Positions 34,620-42,940 of a stretch of DNA of 64,000 nt are shown one piece after another (within the stretch, counting starts at the first letter, position 1; each line of letters opens with the position of its first letter). This DNA comes from SVTX01 sp045632305. GTDB lineage: Bacteria > Bacillota > Clostridia > Oscillospirales > CAG-272. The notes under the pieces are model-generated. The model saw only the letters and a list, made by a program, of their open reading frames with translations, was not told where the DNA came from and ran no database searches. Where the stretch lies: positions 1-64,000 of the forward strand of contig JAZQWL010000032.1 of assembly GCA_045632305.1 (NCBI GenBank), read 5' to 3'. The position numbers were made by a program, and so were the translations under genes.

Positions 34620-36935
34620 TTAATCTCTGACAGCTTTATGGAAGGTATATGACCTGTCCTTTGAATTGATCAATATGGATAAATCTTCGTTTATTTGCTG
34701 GGTATCAAGATAAATTGCCATGGCAATCTCAGGTATTGCGATCTCCTTTGCATCCGTTGCGCTGCCTACGGAATAATACTTCTTTACCTTCGGCCCTCTT
34801 GCTCCCGCGATAAGATAATCCGCTCTTGAAATAACGTTTTCAAGATCCTGTCTATCATCACATTCAACGTAAGACGGTGAGAAATAAACAAGTGCGCTAT
34901 CATTACACTCGACACTCATTACGGATACGGGAACCGTCGATCGCTCCAAATAACTCTGATCAAGTGTTACCTTTAGTTCACCAAAAGCGTAAAGATTGTC
35001 CTCAAGATTATACATACGCGCTTTAACGTTATTCTCACGAGCAACTTCAATAATTGAAAGCATCCGATAATATGAATCCTCGTCAACGGGTTCGGGAAGC
35101 CAAATCTGTCTTACCATACGTCTCTTGAATATCTTAGACAGAGTCGAAATGTGGGCTGTGTGGTAATCAGAAAGCATGATCGCCTCCACTTCACTCACCC
35201 TGCTATTATCCACAACCTCAAGCGCGCTTGAAAACGCACTCTGACTACCGTTGGAGAAATCCAAAATAACCGCGTCTCCGTTATTGGTTGCAACAATAAT
35301 ATCGCTTCGACTTGAAGTGTTAAGATACGTTACGTCAATTTTTGAAGCATTTTTAGCACTAACGATGTTAACGGTGAAAACAAACGCGGCAATTATCGGT
35401 ATGTACATCAGAAGCACGTAATGCTTACGCGTAAGCTTGATCATAAGAGAAATCAACAATACTACTGCAAAAGCAACCGCAAAGTAAACAAGAAAATCAT
35501 AATCTATCGAATAAATCACATTCTCTTTTGCGGATATATCGGAGCAAGCGTCAAGGCAAAATCCACCGCATTTTCTGATACCAGAAATCAAAAGCTCTCT
35601 TATTGGCGGGATAAATGAAAAGAACGGTAAAAGCAACGAAAACAGAATAATTCCAACAGACGGCAAGCTTAACGCAACAGACGAGATAACAGAATAGATC
35701 GCATATTCCTTCGTAAAAATACTGATAACAATGACAAGTCCCAACAATGCAAATATTGCGGTTGCGAAGGATCCAATAACTGCAGTAGCAGATCTTTTGA
35801 TGATCCTTACAAGCTTATTATCCGACTTCATACGCTCAAAAATTTCTTTCGGAATCTCCATGAACACAACTATTCCAAACGTAGCCGCAAATGACATCCA
35901 GAACGCCACGTCAGCCACCGCAAACGGAGAGATTACAAGTATCGCCGCGCCCGCAAATGACAAATTGGTAAGCGTGTCCGACTTGAAGGAAAGAATCATT
36001 CCAATATAGACCCAAAGGAGCATTATCAAGGATCTTGTTGCCGACATTGACATGCCCGTGAGGACGTAATAGGAAACTGCAACGATAATAAGAAGGACGG
36101 CCCTCGGTATTTTAGGAACGGAAAAGAGCTTTAAAATAAGCGTCAGAACACCCATAACGATAGCCATATGCATACCGCTGAGCGCGAGATAGTGCGACGC
36201 TCCGCTTCGTGAATAATCACGCACTGTAGTATCGGATAAATATTGCCTTTCACCTAAAAGCATCGCGGCAGCAAGATTTCCCTCTTCCCCGCCAATTGCC
36301 TCGCGTAGCTTGTACGAAAGCTTGTATGCAAGCCCCTTCGAGACAACCTTTATATCATCAACGTTTTCCTCGATAATTTCATATGAGTCCTCATCGTAGG
36401 ATTCAAGAGACATAAAAACGCCATCTGACAGACGCGACTGCTTCTCGGCGTAACCGCCGAGATTGTTTTCAAAATCGGCAGCGGTAACATGAGCGATTAT
36501 TCTGTCTCCGCGATGAACCTCTGAGACGTAAGAACACTCCAGAATCGCCTTGAAGCTCTTATTATCACCGTTGACCTTTTCAACGCGAACGAGGTAACCC
36601 GACATATTGTCCGAATGATACTCCTCATCAAGCACGATCGCCTGCACCTCAACCTGTTTTCCTATTATCTCGCGTTCAAGCATAAATCCCGCATCAAAAG
36701 CGATAAACGACGAAAAGGCAGAAACAAACATAGCTAAGCAAAACATTATCGCTATTACCATCGGGCCTTTGGTGGATCTCTTGAAAATATATATCAACAT
36801 AGCCACCATGGAAAGTACGATAGCCACAAGACCTATTATCAATTTAACTACAGGCAAAACGAAAAATGAAATTACCGATACTGACATTGCAAGAATACAT
36901 GCCAAGAAAAAGTATCTACCATTGAAAATATTCAT
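34620..36935 (-). CDS. comEC: ComEC/Rec2-type DNA uptake channel with degenerate C-terminal domain
   Basis: Polytopic membrane protein homologous to the ComEC channel that moves single-stranded DNA into the cell. The 771-residue product has the N-terminal DUF4131-like part (1-200), the Competence domain with ALSGMHMAIVMGVLTLI near residue 250 and about ten membrane segments (to about 525), and a C-terminal metallo-beta-lactamase-like domain (about 532-771). In that domain the metal motif THxHxDH reads S-D-Y-H-T-A-H at 589-595, losing the first His and the Asp, and the later HHGS-type motif is absent. So nuclease activity is unlikely. The start follows GGAGGC. No comEA or other competence genes are in the window. 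Confidence 0.88.
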   Translation of the reverse strand: MNIFNGRYFFLACILAMSVSVISFFVLPVVKLIIGLVAIVLSMVAMLIYIFKRSTKGPMVIAIMFCLAMFVSAFSSFIAFDAGFMLEREIIGKQVEVQAIVLDEEYHSDNMSGYLVRVEKVNGDNKSFKAILECSYVSEVHRGDRIIAHVTAADFENNLGGYAEKQSRLSDGVFMSLESYDEDSYEIIEENVDDIKVVSKGLAYKLSYKLREAIGGEEGNLAAAMLLGERQYLSDTTVRDYSRSGASHYLALSGMHMAIVMGVLTLILKLFSVPKIPRAVLLIIVAVSYYVLTGMSMSATRSLIMLLWVYIGMILSFKSDTLTNLSFAGAAILVISPFAVADVAFWMSFAATFGIVVFMEIPKEIFERMKSDNKLVRIIKRSATAVIGSFATAIFALLGLVIVISIFTKEYAIYSVISSVALSLPSVGIILFSLLLPFFSFIPPIRELLISGIRKCGGFCLDACSDISAKENVIYSIDYDFLVYFAVAFAVVLLISLMIKLTRKHYVLLMYIPIIAAFVFTVNIVSAKNASKIDVTYLNTSSRSDIIVATNNGDAVILDFSNGSQSAFSSALEVVDNSRVSEVEAIMLSDYHTAHISTLSKIFKRRMVRQIWLPEPVDEDSYYRMLSIIEVARENNVKARMYNLEDNLYAFGELKVTLDQSYLERSTVPVSVMSVECNDSALVYFSPSYVECDDRQDLENVISRADYLIAGARGPKVKKYYSVGSATDAKEIAIPEIAMAIYLDTQQINEDLSILINSKDRSYTFHKAVRD

Positions 36936-37001
36936 TTCTTTGCCTCCTTTTTGTAGTTTTTTGAATTTTAAAAGATTTTTTCAACTTTTTCACATTTTGA
37001 C

Positions 37002-37030
37002 TTGACAAAAAGCGAAATATCATATATAAT
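37002..37030 (+). promoter_or_regulatory. Promoter of the acyl carrier protein gene
   Basis: TTGACA (37002-37007), 17 bases, TATAAT (37025-37030): perfect consensus, predicted start near 37037, so the frame open from 37002 cannot be translated in full. Confidence 0.88.
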
Positions 37031-37106
37031 TGTCTGCGGGTTGTGTAAACATCACTCCCACGATGACTACTTTGTTAATAAAATTTTTGAAAGGAAATTT
37101 CGAAAT

Positions 37107-37331
37107 ATGTTTGAAAAGATTAAGGAAATCCTCGTTGAAGAATTGCAGATCGATGCTGATGAGATCACTCTTGAAGCAGAACTTTCCGCTGACCTTGGCA
37201 TCAACTCCATTGAACTTGCAAACCTCGTACTTATTTGCGAAGAGCAGTTCGATTTAATGATCGATGACGAAGACTTAACCAAGTTCATCACAGTTGGCGA
37301 CGTTGCTGATTATCTCGAAAAGCACTGCTAA
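37107..37331 (+). CDS. acpP: Acyl carrier protein
   Basis: Small acidic carrier that holds acyl chains on a phosphopantetheine arm. The 74-residue protein has the four-helix ACP pattern; Ser34 in DLGINSIELANL is the attachment serine. The usual Asp before it is Asn here (NSI for DSL). The ATG at 37107 has AAAGGAA at 37090-37096 and gives the standard ACP N terminus; a longer frame from 37002 starts at the promoter and is rejected. The gene is isolated, with its own perfect promoter and terminator and no fab genes beside it. It could be the fatty-acid ACP or a second, specialised carrier. Confidence 0.88.
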   Translation: MFEKIKEILVEELQIDADEITLEAELSADLGINSIELANLVLICEEQFDLMIDDEDLTKFITVGDVADYLEKHC

Positions 37332-37352
37332 TATTTGAATTGCATATTATCG

Positions 37353-37377
37353 AAACTCCGCTGATGCGGAGTTTTTT
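37353..37377 (+). terminator. Terminator after acpP
   Basis: Perfect 9-bp stem AAACTCCGC/GCGGAGTTT with loop TGAT and a T run. Confidence 0.92.
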
Positions 37378-37397
37378 CGTTATATGGAAAACGTTAC

Positions 37398-38255
37398 TTA
37401 TGCGAGAACTATTCCCCTTTTTACCGTCTTGCAGGCAACGGCAAATGCGCCGCTTGATTTTATTGACTCAGCGGCAGATCGGGCGAACGCCTCGGAATCG
37501 AAGATGCCTATAACTGCGGGCCCACTTCCGCTCATCATTGACACGCTTGCGCCTAAATCGTACATTTTCTTCTTGAGATTTTTTGCCTTTGGTCTTAAAT
37601 CAAGAACAACGTCCTCAAAAATATTATAAACAGAATCCAAAGAAAAGCTTTCATAATCAAACGGCTTTACTGAATGCGACACAAAATTACCGTACTTTTC
37701 ATCAAGCAATCCGTATGCCGCGGGAGTAGAAACACCTTCCCCGTCAAGTGCTATTACCAAGTGCATCTGAGAAATTTCGGGAACGCTTTCCGATACGTCT
37801 CCGATACCTGAAATTTTCTTTGTTCCACCAAGCAGACAAAAAGGAACGTCGGCTCCGATGCTTGCGGAAATTTTCAAAATCTCATCTTCAGTTTTATTTA
37901 TGCATCCGAAGCTATTAAGAGCATAAATTACTGCTGCGGCATCAGCTGATCCGCCCGCCAAGCCCGCAGGTGACGGAATGTTTTTCTGAATGTCGATCGT
38001 AACTCGGCCGCTATCTAAAAATTTGTCCGCGGCTTTATATGCAATGTTTTTTTCATTGGCAGGGATTTGAGGATCGTTTACCGTGATCGCTATACTTTTT
38101 TTGTCCGATTCCTCATAAGAAACAGTGACGATATCGTACAGGTCAACGCTCTGCATCAAGCTATTGATATTGTGATAACCGTCCTCGCGTCTTGACTCTA
38201 TGTCAAGAAATAAATTTATTTTAGCATTTGCGTAAAGCTTTACTGTTTTCATCAT
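37398..38255 (-). CDS. ispE: 4-(cytidine 5'-diphospho)-2-C-methyl-D-erythritol kinase
   Basis: GHMP-family kinase of the methylerythritol phosphate route to isoprenoids. The 285-residue protein has the N-terminal YANAKINLFLDI (about 8-19), the ATP-binding PSPAGLAGGSADAAA (about 89-103) and a C-terminal SMMSGSGPAVIGIF. Length is standard. The start has AAAGGG about 7 bases upstream, with two ATG codons in a row; the first is taken. It is convergent with acpP and appears monocistronic, divergent from the AI-2E transporter gene. Confidence 0.95.
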   Translation of the reverse strand: MMKTVKLYANAKINLFLDIESRREDGYHNINSLMQSVDLYDIVTVSYEESDKKSIAITVNDPQIPANEKNIAYKAADKFLDSGRVTIDIQKNIPSPAGLAGGSADAAAVIYALNSFGCINKTEDEILKISASIGADVPFCLLGGTKKISGIGDVSESVPEISQMHLVIALDGEGVSTPAAYGLLDEKYGNFVSHSVKPFDYESFSLDSVYNIFEDVVLDLRPKAKNLKKKMYDLGASVSMMSGSGPAVIGIFDSEAFARSAAESIKSSGAFAVACKTVKRGIVLA

Positions 38256-38369
38256 ATTTCAACCCTTTTCGATATTTATTTTATTATACACCATTTACGT
38301 ATAAAAATCTATGAAATATTATTAAATTTTCTCATATTTTAAAAAATTTATCTTCACACAACAAAACTC

Positions 38370-38398
38370 TTGACTTATAACCAAAATAAGTATATAAT
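38370..38398 (+). promoter_or_regulatory. Promoter of the AI-2E-family transporter operon
   Basis: TTGACT (38370-38375), 17 bases, TATAAT (38393-38398), 62 bases before the start codon. Confidence 0.8.
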
Positions 38399-38460
38399 AA
38401 TTATATATATCTATAATTCAAAAGCTCAATCTATATATATTGGTTACAAGGAGTTGTAAA

Positions 38461-39888
38461 ATGTTCAAGAAAAAGGCCGATACCAATACTTCCCGCTCGG
38501 CGTTTTGGGTTTCACTGCCGATAATATTAATAATTTTTTTGGTATTATATTTTATCGTTAATATCACTAACTTCAGTTCGTTCCTCAAGAAGATAAACAC
38601 TATTCTTTCCCCTATTTTCATTGGTCTTGTAATAGCGTACCTGATGAATCCTATCTTCAAGATTTTCGAAAACAAGGTATTCAGATGGAAAAAGGATACC
38701 CCCGTAAAGAGACGTCTGTGCAGACTCGTATCCCTTTTCTGCACGCTTATCGTTTTCTTTGCTATCATTGCACTTATGATTCTCCTTATCGTACCGCAAT
38801 TGATAGATTCCATAGTTGAAATCGTTACAAATCACGAGCATTACCTTGCAACTACACTTGATTTTATCAATGATCTCGCGCGACCCATAGTTAATAAATT
38901 CTCTGAAGAAACTAAGGATCTGATTCCTTATGAAATGGTTCATAACGCTCTTCACAGCTTCTTTGATGCCGGAGAAAACGGCGAGAGTAGCAAGCTTGCA
39001 GAGTTTATTGAAAAATATTCCCAGGAAATCACCACCATCGGTGCTGACTTCGCTATGGGACTCTTCACATTCTTGAAGGACTTCGTAATCGGTATCTTTA
39101 TCGCCTTCTACATTCTTTCCTCCAAAGAGCTCCGCGGCGCGCAGTTCAAAAAGCTTCGCAAGGCAATGCTTACACGCGAGCAGAACAGATTCGTATCCGA
39201 GGTTTTATACGTTGCAAGGACAAGCTTCGGCGGATACATAAGAGGCAAGATTTTTAGCTCGCTCGCAGTCGGCGTGCTTACGTACATCTGCCTTGTGATC
39301 TTCAATATATCCGACTATAAGCTCCTTATAGCTACCGTAATTTGCATTACAGATATAATTCCCGTATTCGGCCCCTTCATTGGCGCTATCCCCTCCGCAG
39401 TCATCGTTCTTATGTGTGACCCGTCAAAGCTCTTGACGTTTATTCTCATTATTCTCTTCATCCAGATGATCGAGGGTAATGTAATTACTCCCAAGATCCT
39501 CGGTGAATCCACAAATATCAGCTCTCTTGCGGTAATTATTACGATTTCCGTAATGGGTAGTCTTTTTGGAATCATTGGTATGATCATAGGCGTACCCGTA
39601 TTTGCTACGATCATAATCGTTACAAAGAGACATCTTGAAAAACGCCTCAAGGCAAAGGATCTTCCCACCGCAACTGAGGATTATATGGGTGAAAACTCCA
39701 TGTCCGATACAGACGTTATTCTTCACAAGCAGGAAGGAACGTGGATCAACAAGATCAAGCAATCAAGAGCGGAAACCAAGGCGCGCAGAATGCAAAGAAA
39801 AGCTCCCGCACCCACTGATTCCGATACTGACAAGACATCCGAGGAAGAGCCCGCAACCGTAAATGAAACGAAAGAAAAACCCGAATAA
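38461..39888 (+). CDS. AI-2E family transporter (TqsA/PerM-like)
   Basis: Multipass membrane exporter of the AI-2E family, a broad group that includes autoinducer-2, sodium and lipid-related transporters. The 475-residue protein has about eight hydrophobic segments and the family-typical sequence VFGPFIGAIPSAVIVL (about 300-315), then IQMIEGNVITPKILG (about 336-350). The last 80 residues are hydrophilic and end in a Thr/Glu/Pro-rich tail. The start is ATG 38461 with AAGGAG at 38448-38453. The next gene begins 6 bases after the stop, so they are co-transcribed. Substrate not assignable. Confidence 0.9.
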   Translation: MFKKKADTNTSRSAFWVSLPIILIIFLVLYFIVNITNFSSFLKKINTILSPIFIGLVIAYLMNPIFKIFENKVFRWKKDTPVKRRLCRLVSLFCTLIVFFAIIALMILLIVPQLIDSIVEIVTNHEHYLATTLDFINDLARPIVNKFSEETKDLIPYEMVHNALHSFFDAGENGESSKLAEFIEKYSQEITTIGADFAMGLFTFLKDFVIGIFIAFYILSSKELRGAQFKKLRKAMLTREQNRFVSEVLYVARTSFGGYIRGKIFSSLAVGVLTYICLVIFNISDYKLLIATVICITDIIPVFGPFIGAIPSAVIVLMCDPSKLLTFILIILFIQMIEGNVITPKILGESTNISSLAVIITISVMGSLFGIIGMIIGVPVFATIIIVTKRHLEKRLKAKDLPTATEDYMGENSMSDTDVILHKQEGTWINKIKQSRAETKARRMQRKAPAPTDSDTDKTSEEEPATVNETKEKPE

Positions 39889-39894
39889 ATAGAC

Positions 39895-40869
39895 ATGGGA
39901 CTTATATTTTCAGACATCCCCGAGCTTCTCGGAACGAACACGGAGATCTCTCTGCGTAATCTTTCCGAGCTGGAGGAAAGATTGAATTTAATTATCGAAG
40001 AGCGAATTGCTCATATCGATGAACTATCCTGCGCAATAGTTACTGATGGCGAGGAAACCGATATTATCAAAAGCATCATTCTCTCCCTCAAACCGGAGGT
40101 CTTCTGCGACAGCGATAAGATTATAAATAAGAATCAAAAAAGCATAAACAGCATCTATTCCGCATTATCTTTAAAAGAGCGGCTTCTCATCTGCGAAAGT
40201 ATTTCAAACACTTATACACACGGAGAAAAAATCAACTGCGAAAGCTTTTTTGCATTTGAAAAAGTCGAAATTTCAAATAGCGCCAAGGATAAGATAGCAT
40301 ATCTTAAAAGCTCTTATAACGATGCCGCATATCTCGAGTTTTCACGTCTTCTCGACTCACCTCGCGCATCGTACTACGACAGTATTGCAAATGTGTGCGA
40401 AAGCGTTTACAACGGAACGTGCGAATATTGTATCCTTCCACTTGAAACCTCGATCGACGGTAAGCTTTCAAGCTTTTATGACCTGATTTTAAAATACGGC
40501 TTTAAAATATGCGCCGTTTACGATTTTCATCATCAGGAATCAGCAAAAATAACAAGATACGGACTTATTGGACGCAATTTAGATATCAAAGGCACAGATT
40601 TTAAAACAAAATCCAAAATTAAATTTCTTGAATTTGTGTTTTCTGAAGACTCTTATCCTTCAGTAGTCGACGTTCTTTCCGCGTCCGAATTTTGCTCGAT
40701 GAAATTAAGAAGAATAGATACACTCAACACCTCTTCAAGCCGCGGCTCTAAAGCACCTCTCATTTGCCCGATTTTAAGGGTTGACTCCGCCGATCTAAAC
40801 ACCTTCCTGATGTTTATGGCAATTGACTCTCCAAGTTTCAAGCCGCTTGGCATATATACGCAAATTTAA
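39895..40869 (+). CDS. Divergent prephenate-dehydratase-like protein with ACT-like tail
   Basis: The 324-residue product is not a standard enzyme but shows the prephenate dehydratase layout in its second half. The segment CEYCILPLETSIDGKL (about 176-191) matches the family's VPIENSxxG block with ETS for ENS. KITRYGLIG (218-226) matches the catalytic TRF motif with Tyr for Phe, keeping the Thr. About residues 238-324 resemble an ACT regulatory domain (a VVDVLSASEF helix then a MKLRRIDTL strand). The first 130 residues are unrecognised. Phenylalanine synthesis is possible but not established. It begins 6 bases after the transporter gene, with a weak ribosome site, so it may depend on coupled translation. 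Confidence 0.65.
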   Translation: MGLIFSDIPELLGTNTEISLRNLSELEERLNLIIEERIAHIDELSCAIVTDGEETDIIKSIILSLKPEVFCDSDKIINKNQKSINSIYSALSLKERLLICESISNTYTHGEKINCESFFAFEKVEISNSAKDKIAYLKSSYNDAAYLEFSRLLDSPRASYYDSIANVCESVYNGTCEYCILPLETSIDGKLSSFYDLILKYGFKICAVYDFHHQESAKITRYGLIGRNLDIKGTDFKTKSKIKFLEFVFSEDSYPSVVDVLSASEFCSMKLRRIDTLNTSSSRGSKAPLICPILRVDSADLNTFLMFMAIDSPSFKPLGIYTQI

Positions 40870-40899
40870 AAATACAATATAGAAAAGGAATTAACTAAA

Positions 40900-41157
40900 A
40901 TGGACAAGTACAGCTACAAGACAAAGGGCGTTTGCTCAAGACAGATCGACTTCACAGTAGAAGATGGAATTATCACAGAAGCCGCTTTCACAGGCGGTTG
41001 CAACGGTAACACTCAGGGCGTTTGCGCTCTTGTTCGTGGTATGACCGTTGAAGAAGCAATCAAGAGAATGGAGGGCATTCACTGCGGTCCTCGCCCCACA
41101 TCCTGCCCCGACCAGTTCGCACAGGCGCTCAAGGAATATCTCGCAAACAAAAACTAA
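40900..41157 (+). CDS. TSCPD domain protein (TIGR03905-like)
   Basis: Small cytoplasmic protein of 85 residues made of a single TSCPD domain, named after the motif visible here as RPTSCPDQFA (about 65-74). Cysteines at GVCSRQ, GGCNGN, GVCALV and HCG plus the final CPD give a probable metal-binding or redox site. The same domain occurs at the C-terminal end of B12-dependent ribonucleotide reductase, but the role of the stand-alone form is unknown. The start follows AAAAGGAA. It lies 30 bases after the prephenate-dehydratase-like gene and 31 before the phosphohexomutase. Confidence 0.88.
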   Translation: MDKYSYKTKGVCSRQIDFTVEDGIITEAAFTGGCNGNTQGVCALVRGMTVEEAIKRMEGIHCGPRPTSCPDQFAQALKEYLANKN

Positions 41158-41188
41158 TATAATTTAAAGAAAGGCAAGCTTATTCAAT

Positions 41189-42904
41189 ATGGAAAAATAT
41201 CTTGAAAATTATTACAGATGGTTAAATTCCCCTAAGCTTTCCGCAGAAGAAAAGACAGAGCTTGAAGCGATCAAGAATGATCCTGACGAAATCAAGTTCC
41301 GCTTCTCATCTTATCTTTCTTTCGGTACTGCAGGTCTTCGCGGAACAATGAAGACGGGTATGAACGCCATGAACGTTCATACAGTTGCGCATGCAACTCA
41401 GGGCTTGGCTTCCCTTATAATTGAATGCGGAAGACAGGCAGACGGTGTTGCTATCGCATACGACAGCAGAAATAACTCTCCCCTCTTCGCGCAGGTTGCT
41501 GCTGAAGTTTTAGCCGCCGCAGGCATCAAGGCATATCTCTTCGATGCGCTTCGCCCCACCCCCGAGCTTTCTTTTGCACTCCGTTACCTCGGATGTGTTG
41601 CAGGTATCAACATTACCGCATCACACAATCCCAAGCAGTATAACGGTTATAAAGCATATTGGGAAGATGGCGCACAGCTTCCTCCCGAGCATGCGGACAC
41701 AGTTTCTGCATCTATTGCAAAGCTTGATATCTTCGAAGACGTAGTCAGAGCTGACTTTGAAAAAGCAAAGGCAGACGGACTTATCGTAATGATAGGTGAA
41801 GATGTAGACAAGGCATATCTTGCTGAAGTTCTCGCACAGCAGGTTAATCCCGATGCGGTTAAGAACGTTTCCGACGAGCTTCGTATCGTTTATACTCCCC
41901 TTCACGGCGCAGGACACAAGCTCGTTCCTGAAATCCTTAAGATGACAGGACTTAAGCATCTTTACCGCGTTGAAGAACAGTTTGAGATCAACGGAGATTT
42001 CCCCACGGTTGAAAAGCCCAATCCCGAATACCGAGCAGTATTCGAAATTGGTATTAAAATTGCAAACGAAGTAGGTAGCGATCTTATCGTTGCAACTGTC
42101 CCCGACGCCGACAGAGTTGGCGTTATGGCAAGAGCAAAGGACGGTAGCTTCAAGACGATCTCCGGAAACCAGATGGGCGCTCTTCTTATAGATTATATCA
42201 TCACGGCATACGAGGAAACAAACACTATGCCCGAAGAACCATTCGCAGTTAAAACTATAGTTTCCACCGAGCTTGTTTCAAAGATCTGTGCTGCTCACAA
42301 CGTAAAGCTTTACAACGTACTTACCGGCTTTAAGTTCATCGGTGAAGTTATCAAAAAGCATGAACAAATGGGACACGGCAACTATATCTTCGGCTTTGAA
42401 GAATCCTACGGCTATCTCAAGGGCACTTACGCAAGAGATAAGGATGCTGTTGTTGCTTCAATGCTTATCTGTGAAATGACTGCATATTACAGAGCCAAGA
42501 ACATGACTCTTATTGATGCTCTCGAAGGTCTTTACGAAAGATACGGTCTCTTTAACGAATCCAATATCGAAATCTACATGGAAGGTCTTGAAGGCCCCGC
42601 AAAGATGGCGGCTCTTATGGACTCTATGAGAAATGAAATTCCTGCCGAGCTTGGCGGTTACAGAGTAGTAACCTTTGGCGACTACAAGGCGGAGGAATTT
42701 ACTGATATGGCTACGGGCGAAAAGTCACCCACAGGACTTCCTAAGTCAAATGTTCTCTACTTCAAGCTCGAAAATAACGACGTTATTATCGTTCGTCCTT
42801 CGGGAACTGAGCCCAAGATCAAGTTCTACTTCCTCGCAAGTGGCAACGACAAGGCGGAAATTGAAGCAAAGATTGAAGGTTATAAAAAATCTCTTAAGGT
42901 TTAA
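41189..42904 (+). CDS. Phosphoglucomutase/phosphomannomutase family protein
   Basis: Alpha-D-phosphohexomutase interconverting hexose-1- and 6-phosphates. The 571-residue length is that of the Bacillota PgcA-like group. The catalytic phosphoserine is Ser145 in TASHNPKQYNGYK, the metal site is PDADRVG (about residue 305-311), the sugar-binding loop is GFEESYGYL, and the phosphate-binding loop is RPSGTEPKIKFY near the C terminus. The start follows AAAGG about 20 bases upstream, rather far; no nearer start fits better. It is last in the four-gene plus-strand set and is followed by a terminator. Glucose rather than mannose phosphate is likely but not certain. Confidence 0.93.
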   Translation: MEKYLENYYRWLNSPKLSAEEKTELEAIKNDPDEIKFRFSSYLSFGTAGLRGTMKTGMNAMNVHTVAHATQGLASLIIECGRQADGVAIAYDSRNNSPLFAQVAAEVLAAAGIKAYLFDALRPTPELSFALRYLGCVAGINITASHNPKQYNGYKAYWEDGAQLPPEHADTVSASIAKLDIFEDVVRADFEKAKADGLIVMIGEDVDKAYLAEVLAQQVNPDAVKNVSDELRIVYTPLHGAGHKLVPEILKMTGLKHLYRVEEQFEINGDFPTVEKPNPEYRAVFEIGIKIANEVGSDLIVATVPDADRVGVMARAKDGSFKTISGNQMGALLIDYIITAYEETNTMPEEPFAVKTIVSTELVSKICAAHNVKLYNVLTGFKFIGEVIKKHEQMGHGNYIFGFEESYGYLKGTYARDKDAVVASMLICEMTAYYRAKNMTLIDALEGLYERYGLFNESNIEIYMEGLEGPAKMAALMDSMRNEIPAELGGYRVVTFGDYKAEEFTDMATGEKSPTGLPKSNVLYFKLENNDVIIVRPSGTEPKIKFYFLASGNDKAEIEAKIEGYKKSLKV

Positions 42905-42909
42905 AAAAT

Positions 42910-42938
42910 AAAGCGGAGTGCATTGCATTCCGCTTTTT
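42910..42938 (+). terminator. Terminator after the phosphohexomutase gene
   Basis: A 12-13-bp stem AAAGCGGAGTGCA/TGCATTCCGCTTT (one G-T pair) and a T run. Confidence 0.92.
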
Positions 42939-42940
42939 TA

